Source of the DNA: Shinisaurus crocodilurus
Lineage: Eukaryota > Chordata > Lepidosauria > Squamata > Shinisauridae
Length of the DNA: 64,000 bases
NCBI GenBank assembly: GCA_021292165.1
Contig: CM037880.1
Coordinates: 28,728,232 to 28,792,231 of the forward strand
Direction of reading: 5' to 3'
The position numbers and the translations under genes were made by a program. The notes under the pieces are model-generated. The model saw only the letters and a program-made list of their open reading frames with translations. It was not told the origin of the DNA and searched no databases. Positions within the stretch are counted from its first letter, which is position 1. Each line of letters opens with the position of its first letter. Shown piece by piece: positions 45,240 through 54,055 of the stretch.

Positions 45240-46045
45240 TCCAGTTAAAAGGTTCAGGTAGCAGGCAATGGTAAAGCTATCTGCCCAGACCCTGGAGAGT
45301 CATTGCCAGTTAGAGTTGACAACATTGATCTAGGTAGACAAATAGTTTCACCTGGTATAAGGCAGGGATGGGGACTTGGACTCCAGGACTGAGTCCCCCC
45401 TCTGACTCGAGTCAGACTCGAGTCCCAATATTTTTAATGGGACTCGAGACTCGACTCGAGACCAAGGACTCGTGTTCCAAAATCGTGTTCCTCAAATGCA
45501 ACATGGATAGGTTTTAGGAAGTACAGCAAGTTTATTTTTTAAAATCATTTTCCTAAAATGCAACCTTTCAGACATTTTGGGTTTGGCTGCCTCTGCCTGC
45601 CTGTTTGGGGTTCCCAGCCTCCTCTGCCTGCCTGGTCGCTTCTTAACCAGTTCCACAGTTTGAATTGTCCAAGACAAAGGCCTCTGCCTGCCTGTTTTAG
45701 GGTTCCCTGCCTCCTCTGCCTGTCTGGTTATTTTGGGTTTGTCTGCCTGGTCTGTTCTTGCCAAAATCAGTTGCAGAGTTTTGAAATAAAAAGGCACACT
45801 TGTGCCTAGAATTTATTTAAGCCACACATCTGAAATAGCCTTATTTTGTTGGGAACCCCCCCCCCCCCATTGTAATAGGGAACCGTGGAGTCAGCTTTGG
45901 GAGTGATTCGTGACTCATGACTCACCATTTTGGACCAAGGACTCGGACTCGAGACTCGGGTCCAAAGACTCGTGACTCGACTCGTGACTCGGAATCAAGG
46001 ACTCTTCAACATCCCTGGTATAAGGTAGCTTTCTATGAGCTTTAC
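45240..46045 (+). mobile_element. tRNA-Ala-like SINE, split by a hAT element
   Basis: Left piece 45240-45362 carries a diverged body (GACCCTGGAGAGTCATTGCC, TTCACCTGGTATAAGG); the right piece resumes at 46018 with GTATAAGGTAGCTTTCTATG. The head is degenerate or lost. Confidence 0.65.
45363..46017. mobile_element. Non-autonomous hAT element with ACTCG arrays, 655 bp
   Basis: Begins CAGGGATGGGGACTTGG and ends ACTCTTCAACATCCCTG, giving an 8-base perfect terminal inverted repeat, and is flanked by the exact 8-bp duplication GTATAAGG (45355-45362 and 46018-46025). Both subterminal regions are dense arrays of GACTCGAGTC, ACTCGTGACTCG and AAGGACTCG words. The centre holds a CTGCCTGCCTG-type internal repeat (about 45585-45745) and a poly(C) run. 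No transposase. Confidence 0.9.
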
Positions 46046-46514
46046 TGTTTTAACACTACTCTGTAAGATAGGTTGAGACAGAGAGAGAATGAGATTCAGC
46101 TGAGCATGGAATTGGAACCAAGTTTCCCTAGATCCAAAACCCAATACTGTCCACTATAGCACACTGCAAAGATCCCAGACCTCCACTTTCTTGCTAACTG
46201 ATAGAACTTAACATTTCTACTATAATGCCTAGCACTCATTAGTGACATTTTGAAGTGATCCTGTGAGCATGTATGTGTATATTCATACTCTGTTTGGTTT
46301 TGGTAGTCAGGATTGTAAGTTAGGAATCTAGGGTCTTAATAGGATTTTGCCAAAACAGTTATGCAGATAGGTCTTGAAAGTTTATGGACACCAGGGATCA
46401 CCTCAAATAGTCATTCACATGCATACCATGGTTTATAAAGGTGCGGAATTCCACTCTCTTCTTGCATTATAATTCCACCCTCTATTAAATGTTTACTTTA
46501 ACCATGGTTTAGCA

Positions 46515-47388
46515 CAGGGGTCCCCAATGCAGCAAGCGCAGGCACCCAAATTGATTTTTTTATTAAACACCCCCCCCCCATTTTTTAAATACACATACAT
46601 GGATTTTTATGAAATGCATACAGCTTTCTAGCACTTATACAACAAAAGTGGACCAAATATCCAAATAAGTATCCATTTGAAGGTGGTGTCTATATGCCAC
46701 CCATTCAAATATTGAAACTGTTTTAAGGTCCTCACTCCATTGCATTATAGTAGGTGAGTTTTTATTCTTCCAATGTTATAATATCAACCTTTTAGCTCTC
46801 AAAAGTGCACAGAGAATTCATTTACACTGACCGTTTGTTAACTTCCATGTAGCAGGTAAATAATTTAAAAGAGCGTGTATATCAATGAATATTAAAGACT
46901 GTTCTGGCACAAAATTTATTTATTTATTTACAACATTCATATACTGCTCCTCACCTAAACAGATTCCAGAGCGATGAACAATAAAAAACTAAAAAGAATA
47001 AAACACTATATTAAAACAGAATATCAGGGGGGGAAACCCCCCAAACCCTGATATCTGTGTAATCAGGTGTCTGATTATCTGCATAATAACCTCCCCACAA
47101 AAAGAAGCAACCACTGGACATTTCCAAAACATATGTTTAAAAGAAGCATTAGCTGTATTGCATCACCAACCATTAGCTGAATTAGACAATCCCTTATCAA
47201 AGAGAAGTTGCGGTGTCCAATAAACACAAAACAAGTTTTTGCTGAATAGGATGCCACCTAAGATCCATAAATGTGACAGGTAGATGCCAAAGCAGCGATC
47301 CACTGATTAGGCATTTTGTGGTGGTGCCCACAGCAGTTTCTCAAATTCTCGAATGTGCCTATGGGTCCAAAAAGTTTGGGGACCCCTG
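46515..47388. mobile_element. hAT-type element, 874 bp
   Basis: Perfect 13-base terminal inverted repeat CAGGGGTCCCCAA / TTGGGGACCCCTG. Flanking 8-mers GTTTAGCA (46507-46514) and GTTTAGAA (47389-47396) match at 7 of 8. The interior includes a poly(C) run, a (TTTA)n tract with a LINE-tail-like piece near 46917-47030, and no recognisable transposase. Internally deleted non-autonomous copy. Confidence 0.85.
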
Positions 47389-47851
47389 GTTTAGAATTAT
47401 GCTGGCATTGTGTAAACATACCAAGTAAACCAAGATTGCCCTTGTTAAGTTTACAGACCATGATTACAAGGGAATTCTGTTCAGATTTAACCACATTTGC
47501 ACTGATACTGGTCTAACACCAAACCATGACAGGTGAGGGAGGGAGTTCACATGGAGGAGAATGCATGTCTGTTGCTTCGTAAACTGTAGTTTGCAACTTG
47601 CCCCATTAACATCCTTACTGGACCATTGTATAACCGCCAAACGTTACATCAGAATGCATCCCTCATCTGCAATTGAGGTGGGTGAAGTAAAGCCATTCAT
47701 TTGAACCTAGCTAATGTGCCAGAATTAACATCCTTGAGTCAGAAGAGCTGTGGATTGTACTTCATTTAAAAGGCAGAAAATGTCCCATCAGACCCCCTTC
47801 TAAGAGTAAGCTCACTTCATTAATTATTGTAAAAGATGACATACAGCATAA

Positions 47852-48145
47852 TGGCCCTGTTTCAACATAACGCTGAATTATTGTTTACTGTTATGAGAAT
47901 GAGTCTGCTTGAGGCTCGGTCATCATTTATTGGAGCACGCCAAGTTCAGAAACTATTATTTGATCTGGCTTGTTTCAATAAACCATAGTTTAACTGCAGT
48001 TTCACCCAGTTCAGACATGATACCAAATGGTGGTTAGTTTAAAACAGGAAGTGGGTGCTTCCAATCTCCTCCTCATGGCCGCATGAGAAGAGGAAGGGTT
48101 TGAGCGGGTTCATGGTTTAGCGTTATGTACAGAGTGGGCCGTGGT
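47852..48145. mobile_element. Palindromic element, AACGCTAAACCATGG family, copy 2
   Basis: Left GGCCCTGTTTCAACATAACGC and right CATGGTTTAGCGTTATGTAC followed by AGAGTGGGCC are inverted. The interior repeats AAACCATAGTTTAACTGCAG, shared with 28233-28580. Confidence 0.6.
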
Positions 48146-48255
48146 GTTTTCCTGATGCCTGTGAATTTTATCTGGAGGTCAGATTTTTTTGGCCGGGAGC
48201 TGACTCTGCTTAGATTATGAGGACTGGACAGTCCTCTGTTTGAATTAGGAGTACT

Positions 48256-50975
48256 TAGAATCATAGAAAAGTAGAGTTAGAAGGGGCCTACAAGGCCATC
48301 GAGTCCAACCCCCTGCTCAATGCAGGAATCCAGGTCAAAGCATCCCTGACAGATGGCTGTCCAGCTGCACCTTGAATGCCTCCAGAGTGGGAGAGCCCAC
48401 CACCTCCCTAGGTAGTTGGTTCCATTGTCTTATTGCTCTGACAGCCAGGAAGTTTTTCCTGATGTTTAGGTGGAATCTGGGTTCCTGTAACTTGAGCCCA
48501 TTATTCCGTGTCCTGCAAACTGGGATGATCGAGAAGAGATCCTGGCCCTCCTCTGTGTGACATCCCTTCAAGTACTGGAAGAGTGCTATCATATCTCCCC
48601 TCAGTCTCCTCTTCTGAAGGCTAAACATGCCCAGTTCTTTCAGTCTCTCCTCATAGGGCCTTGTTTCCATTCCCTTTATCTTTATCATCCTTGTTGCCCT
48701 CCTCTGAACCCTCTCCAGTCTGTCTACATCCTTCTTAAAGTGTGGTGCCCAGAACTGGACGCAGTACTCAAGATGAGGCCTAACCAGTGCTGAGTAAAGG
48801 GGAATTACCACTTTGCGCGATTTGGAAGCTATACTTCTATTAATGCAGCCCAAAATAGCATTTGCCTTCTTTGTAGCCACATCACATTGCTAGCTCATAT
48901 TCAGTTTGTGATCTAAAACAATTCCAAGATCCTTCTCACTTGTAGTATTGTTGAGCCAAGTGTCCCCCATTCTGTAACTGTGCATTTGGTTTCCTTTCCC
49001 TAGGTGCAGCACTTGGCATGTATCCCTATTAAATTTCATTCTGTTGTTTTCGGCCCAGCGCTCCAGCCTATCGAGGTCACTTTGAATTTTGTTTCTGTCT
49101 TCCAGAGTATTAGCTGTTCCAGCCAATTTTGTGTCATCAGCAAATTTGATAAGCATTCCCTGCACCTCCTCATCCAAGTCATTAATAAAAATGTTGAAGA
49201 GCACTGGGCCCAGGACCGAGCCCTGTGGTACCCCGCTCGTTACCTCTCCCCAGTTTGAGAAGGAACCATCGATAATCTCCCCTCAGTCTCCTCTTCTGAA
49301 GGCTAAACATGCCCAGTTCTTTCAGTCTCTCCTCATAGGGCCTTGTTTCCATTCCCTTTATCATCCTTGTTGCCCTCCTCTGAACCCTCTCCAGTCTGTC
49401 TACATCCTTCTTAAAGTGTGGTACCCAGAACTGGACGTAGTACTTTGAGTCTGATTCTGTAGCCAATTGTGGATCCACCTGATAGTTGTTCCATCTAGCC
49501 CACTTTTAGCTAGCTTGCTAATTTATTTATTATTTATTATTTACATTTATTTATCGCCCATCTGGCCGGCAACCGGCCACCCTGGGCGATGTACATAGGA
49601 TAAAAACAAGATAAAATACATTTAAAACAGTATAAAATTTTTAAAATCTTAACCCACCCCATATTCCCGCTTGAACAGCCAGATTTTTAATGAGCGGCGG
49701 AAGCTCAGCAGAGAGGGGGCATGGCGGAGGTCACTCGGGAGAGAGTTCCGCAGTACGGGGGCCGCCACAGAAAAGGCCCTCTTCCTAGTCCCCACCAGTC
49801 TAGCTGCTCTGGCTGAAGGGACAAGGAGAAGGCCGTCTGTGGCAGATCTTGTTGAGCGGCCTACTTGGTGTTGCTGGAGATGCTCCTTGAGATAGACTGG
49901 ACTGGAGCCGTATAGCGTTTTAAAGGTCAAAACCTACACCTTGAATTCGGCTTGGCAAGCAACTGGTAGCCAGTGCAGCTCCTTGAGCACTGGAGTGATG
50001 GCTGCCTTTAACCAGGCGAGCTGCTGCGTTCTGTACCAGCTGTAGCTTCTGAACCGTCTTCAAGGATAACCCCACATAGAGCGCATTACAGTAGTCTAGG
50101 TGAGAGGCGATCATGAGGTGCTTTGTTGAAAGCTTTGCTGAAGTCCAGATATATTATGTCCACAGCATTCCCACAGTCCACAAGGGAGGTTACCCGATCA
50201 AAAAATGAGATCAGATTAGTCTGGCAGGATTTGTTCTTGACAAACCCATGCTGGCTTTTAGTAATCACTGCATTGTTTTCAAGGTGCTTGCAGACTGACT
50301 TCTTTATAATCTGCTCTAAGATTTTCCCAGGGATTGATGTCAGACTGACTGGCCTATAGTTCCCAGGTTCCTCCTTCTTGCTCTTTTTGAAGATGGGAAC
50401 AACATTTGCCCTTCTCCAGTCATCTGGTACTTCACCTGTCCTCCATGATTTCTCAAAGATAATAGACAGTGGTTCTGAGAGTTCTTCTGCCAGTTCCTTT
50501 ATTACTCTAGGATGCAGCTCGTCAGGCCCTGGAGATTTAAACTCGTTCAGAGTAATCAGATGCTCCTTGACCATTTGCCTATCAATCTCAAGCTGCAATC
50601 CTGCCCCTTCAGTCTGCACTTCAGGTTTGCCAGGGGGCGGTCATAGACCCTTTTTTGGGAGAAGACCGAGCCGAAGTAGGAATTGAACACTTCTGCCTTT
50701 TCTTTGTCTTCTGTTATCAATTTGCCATCCTCATTGCGTAGTTGAACCACCATTTCTTTCCTCTGTCTTTTACTATGCATGTATCTGAAGAAAGCTTTCT
50801 TGTTGTTTTTAGCATCCCTCACTAACCTTAGCTCATTCTCAGCTTTAGCCTTCCTGACACTATTCCCGCAGTTCTGTGCTACCTGCCTGTACTCTTCCCT
50901 TGTAGCCCTTCCTTCCTTCCTTCCTTCCTTCCACTTCCTATACGTGCCTGTCAGTACATACTTCATACTATGAAA
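48256..50975 (-). mobile_element. CR1-clade LINE with nested L2 and internal duplication
   Basis: An antisense CR1 about 2.7 kb long. Its 3' end (ATCATAGAAAAGTAGAGTTA, GAGTCCAACCCCCTGCTCAA) is at 48256 and its coding part runs leftwards from about 50975. It is interrupted at 49519-50114 by an antisense L2, and 49275-49440 repeats 48595-48775 almost exactly, so part of ORF2 is present twice. (CTTC)n at 50906-50932. Confidence 0.85.
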
Positions 50976-50996
50976 CACGTTTATACATCTTAACAC
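48335..50996 (-). pseudogene. CR1 ORF2 reverse transcriptase in pieces
   Basis: Read from right to left on the minus strand. First 50996-50640: RKAKAENELRLVRDAKNNKK, AFFRYMHSKR, KEKAEVFNSYFGSVFSQ. Then 50619-50115: SPGPDELHPRVIKELAEELS, PDDWRRANVVPIFKKSKKEE, NYRPVSLTSIPGKILEQII, QHGFVKNKSC, and motif A IYLDFSKAFNKAPHD. After the nested L2, [15 protein letters not shown] coding, then the duplicated block. Then motif C at 49204-48890 (LIKFADDTKLAG) and the C-terminal region to 48335 ([60 protein letters not shown]). The frame changes between blocks; motif B lies in the disrupted part. Inactive. Confidence 0.85.
49519..50114 (-). mobile_element. L2-clade LINE 3' end nested in CR1
   Basis: Antisense copy of the 934-2490 subfamily: TTTATTT tail, CGCCCATCTGGCCGGCAACC, then minus-strand coding 49930-49649 (TFKTLYGSSPVYLKEHLQQH, RKRAFSVAAPVLRNSLPSDL, FRRSLKIWLFKREYGVG) and 50114-49920 (LDYCNALYVGLSLKTVQKLQ). 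Truncated to the last fifth of ORF2, with a frameshift near 49930. It separates CR1 motif A from the following CR1 coding. Confidence 0.85.
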
Positions 50997-51084
50997 TGCT
51001 TTTTATTTTTATTTTCTCCCTATGTCTTTTTAGCAGGGCTTTATCAGTATACGGTCTGCTGCTGGTGACATAAAAATAGGGAGG

Positions 51085-51185
51085 GCTCGTATGTTCCTGC
51101 CTTGTTTGTAGACTTCCCGAAGGCATCTGGTTAGCCATGCTTGAAAACGGGAGCTTGGTCTAGATGGGTCCTGTGTCTGAATAAG
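51085..51185 (+). mobile_element. CR1-group 3' end fragment
   Basis: CTCGTATGTTCCTGCCTTGT to TTGGTCTAGATGGGTCCTGT resembles the end of the sense copy at 11270-11375 (CTCATGTCCTGCTTGTAGGT, TCTAGATGGACCTTGGTCTG). Short and diverged. Confidence 0.45.
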
Positions 51186-51328
51186 TAGACCGTTTCTTAC
51201 CCACTTTTAACTATGCTTCCTTATTGAAACAGGGTTTTAACAGGAGTACATGTCAAAACTTATTTTCTGCTAGTTGGAAATTGATATTGTAAAGTTGTCT
51301 TTTTAGTCATATTATTTTATTTTTGTAG

Positions 51329-51360
51329 AGAGAAATGGCTTTAAAAATAAAACTCAGCCT
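51329..51360 (+). other. Candidate 32-nt alternative exon in ARHGAP21 intron
   Basis: A T-rich tract ending TTTTGTAG is followed by 32 nt and a perfect GTAAGT donor. In the phase of the giant exon it reads ERNGFKNKTQP and ends in phase 0, whereas the next constitutive exon needs phase 1. Inclusion alone would shift the frame and reach a stop within that exon. It is either a chance pair of splice signals or a frame-shifting regulatory exon; there is no direct support for use. Confidence 0.3.
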
Positions 51361-51799
51361 GTAAGTAATGTAGATTTATCAGCTTCAATGCCTTGTAAAC
51401 CACAATCAAATTCTATTTTTGTTTTTTACATACTATTTCGAAGGTATGTGATATAAAGAACCAATGGGCAGTCCCTTTCCTACATGCTTCTTTAGCTTAA
51501 ACATTTTCTGTATTCAGTTTTATTTTGTCGTACTTGTCCCTTCTAATCCTTACTGGCAGTTTGTTTAGGAATGTTGAAACCAATAGGTATGTGTACAGTG
51601 TGAAATCTGAGATATGCCGATTCCTGGTGTTTTGTTCCAGCTTGTCATTCCAGCTTTATCAGAATCATTTTGCAATATGCAATTTCAATTTAGCATTTCT
51701 GAAGTAGCCAGTATAAAAAAGAGAATAAAATCTTCAAATAGTTAGTAATCTTACGGAAAAATTGTATAAGCTAAGCACTGAAAGAACAACATGTAGGTT

Positions 51800-51930
51800 T
51801 CCAGAGAGGTAGCCATGTTAATCCTTTGCAGCAAAAACAACAAAGAGTCTTGTGGCACCTTAAAGACAGTGCACATGAAAGCTTATGCCAGAATAAATGT
51901 GTTAGTCTTTAAGGTGCCACAAGACAACAT
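51800..51930. mobile_element. Penelope-like terminal fragment with inverted copies
   Basis: AGTCTTGTGGCACCTTAAAG at about 51846 and TCTTTAAGGTGCCACAAGAC at about 51906 are inverted copies, with GAAAGCTTATGCCAGAATAA between. Similar words occur at 12543-12580. I associate these with the ends of reptile Penelope-like elements. Confidence 0.45.
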
Positions 51931-52344
51931 GTAGGTTGACGTTATGGCTCCAGTTTTGTGCTCAGTTAAGTACACATTCTGTAGAAATCACAGGAGTTAA
52001 GCACACATAAAAGTACTTGGCAGAATCCAAAGAATACTTCAGGAAAGCATACATGCTTGTGGATCTTCTCTGTTTTCCTTCCGGTCTACACAGCTCCTCA
52101 TACCTCATCAGATGCTGCACTTGAGGTTCCCCCAAGCTTTGGGAGTGGCTTGTTGTGTACCTTTCAAAATGGAAGGAGGCCTCAGAAGCTGAATTGTGCA
52201 CAGAGAAGCTCTCCATGCTTCACTTTCGATTCTTTCTTTTTAATTGTGTTTTTAGTTTAATTGTTTTTGTTTTGATTAAGATTTTGTTTTTAACCTGTAT
52301 TTTATTGTTAGCCACCTTGAGCACCATTTTTTGGGCTGAAACAT

Positions 52345-52345
<1 letters not shown>

Positions 52346-52380
<35 letters not shown>
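52346..52380. repeat. (GT)n microsatellite
   Basis: About seventeen perfect GT dinucleotides. Confidence 0.95.
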
Positions 52381-52381
<1 letters not shown>

Positions 52382-52770
52382 CCATATCTTTAATAGTATT
52401 ACAGACCCGTGAACCTTTGCACATAAATATGATGTAATGCTGGCTTTGGATGAAAGACAGGTTCAAAATTCTTATTCGATAGACGAGCTTGGGAAAGTTA
52501 CCCTGTTTAACTGATTCATGAGTTGAAGGCTTGATTATCCTGATGAGGAAATTTAAAAAATCTACATTGCACTAAAGCTATTGCCAGAATGTTGATTTTT
52601 GGCTTGAGCCCAAGATTCTTCTCTCTCTCCATCCTGCTTTTGTATGATGTAAACAGTAGTTGAATCTATTGTAGTTTAGCTGCCATTTTTAGACTCTCCA
52701 GCTGTGTAAAAAAAGCAGTGCACACTACAAGGCCATGCTCATTTAAAAACAAATGTAAGCTAATATTATT

Positions 52771-52886
52771 GGGTTGGATCCAGACATAGTCATGCTTAGA
52801 GTAGACCCATTGAAATCAGTGTGACTGACATGTCCCATTGATTTCAATCTGTCTATTCTAAGCATGACCAAGGCTTAAATCCAACA
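52771..52886. repeat. Short palindromic MITE with GGATCC ends
   Basis: GGGTTGGATCCAGACATAGT with inner GCATGCTTAGAGTAGAC-like arm, centre CCCATTGAAATCAGTGTG / CATGTCCCATTGATTTCAAT, and right arm TATTCTAAGCATGACC then TTAAATCCAACA. Same family as 32503-32628. Confidence 0.55.
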
Positions 52887-53090
52887 TTGTGCAAGCAGAT
52901 TTTCCATCTTCTCCTCCTCCTGCAGGGCTCCATACACCCCCTAAATCTGCAACGGAGGGTCCCCCAACCCTCTGGTGTAAATTTGGAGGGGGCACACAGG
53001 GGGGAAGGGAAATCCCTGCCTCCAACCATTTTTGTTCTGCTGACAGGAGGACACGATTAACCACCCTCGTGTCATGCAGACCATTGAAGG
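52886..53090. repeat. Dispersed G/C-rich repeat
   Basis: TTGTGCAAGCAGATTTTCCATC then CTGCAGGGCTCCATACACCC, AATTTGGAGGGGGCACACAG, GGAAATCCCTGCCTCCAACC. It shares the CTGCAG..CC....CACCCCC / AAATTTGGAG arrangement with 58851-59070. It directly abuts the palindromic MITE on its left. Confidence 0.4.
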
Positions 53091-53354
53091 TTCCTATTTG
53101 CATCAAAGTGCATATGGTGCTTCAGATCAAAATAAATGTTTTGGGGCCATTTCTCATGCTATCTCTGATGGATGCTTATAAGCAATCCAGAATTGTAACA
53201 ATATCTAAATCAGGTTTTTGCAGCCTGGTGCCCAAGAAGACTGGTCTAGATATACAAAAGAATATAGCCCAGAATAATGTGTTGTTGTTTTTTAAATTTT
53301 CAACAGCACAATCCTTTGCCATATTGCAAACTGCTTTGGAAACTCCATAGAATA

Positions 53355-53500
53355 GCCTTTCCCAACCTGACACCCTTCAGATGTGTTGGACTACAGCTCC
53401 CATTACTCCCAGGCAGCATGGCTATTGGTCATGCTATGTGAGGATGGTGGGAGTTGTGGTCCAACCATCTGAAGGACAGTGGGTTTGGAAAGTCTGCCTC
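53355..53500. mobile_element. hAT-type MITE, TTTCCCAACCTG subtype
   Basis: Left GCCTTTCCCAACCTGACACC, inner GTGTTGGACTACAGCTCCCA, right GGGAGTTGTGGTCCAACCAT and GTTTGGAAAGTCTGCC. The arms are inverted repeats around a GGCAGCATGGCTATTGG core. Confidence 0.65.
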
Positions 53501-53528
53501 AGAGTTTCACCAATGGTTTGTCATACAA

Positions 53529-53664
53529 CAGGGCTCTCCAACCTTGGGTCCCCAGATGTTGCTGGACTATAGCTCCCAGAATCCCCTGCCATTAGCCATG
53601 CTGGCTGGGTATGCTGGGAGGTGTAGGCTAGCAACATCTGGGGACCCAAGGTTGGAGAGCCCTG
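53529..53664. mobile_element. hAT-type MITE, 136 bp, with 8-bp target duplication
   Basis: CAGGGCTCTCCAACCTTGGG / CCCAAGGTTGGAGAGCCCTG is a perfect 20-base terminal inverted repeat, flanked by the exact duplication TCATACAA (53521-53528 and 53665-53672). It is the same length as 13701-13836 and differs from it at only a few sites, so both are recent copies of one family. Confidence 0.92.
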
Positions 53665-53898
53665 TCATACAATATGAGAGGCTGGTATTCATGAGAGGCT
53701 GCTTATTTATGAGAGGTCCCTTGTGGGTTTGGAAGTAGTTGCATGGCTCTTTGGATGCTGGCCATAATGTTGAACTCTAAAACACATTCACGTTGGCATT
53801 TGGTGTTCTGCCATTGACTTACTGCAGAGCTGAAGCTTAGTTATGAATGGATGGAAATCTGAGGACAGTAGTATGAAACTTTCTTACTCCCCCATGCA

Positions 53899-54055
53899 TA
53901 GATTCATAGATCATAGAGTTGGAAGGAGCCTACAAGGCTATCGAGTCCAACCCCCTGCTCAATGCAGGAAACTAGAGGAGGGGTCTCCCATCCAAGTCAT
54001 AACCAGGCCTGACCCTGCTTAGCTTTCCACACTCAGACAAGCTGAGCCAATGTAA
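53899..54055 (-). mobile_element. CR1 3' end fragment
   Basis: AGATTCATAGATCATAGAGT, GAGTCCAACCCCCTGCTCAA, GGGGTCTCCCATCCAAGTCA, AACCAGGCCTGACCCTGCTT and CACACTCAGACAAGCTGAGC: near-identical to 8103-8265. Confidence 0.75.

Noticed and set aside
45492..45809. Frames on both strands of about 80-100 residues
   Set aside because: They fall in the repeated CTGCCTGCCTG interior of the hAT element and show no transposase motif.
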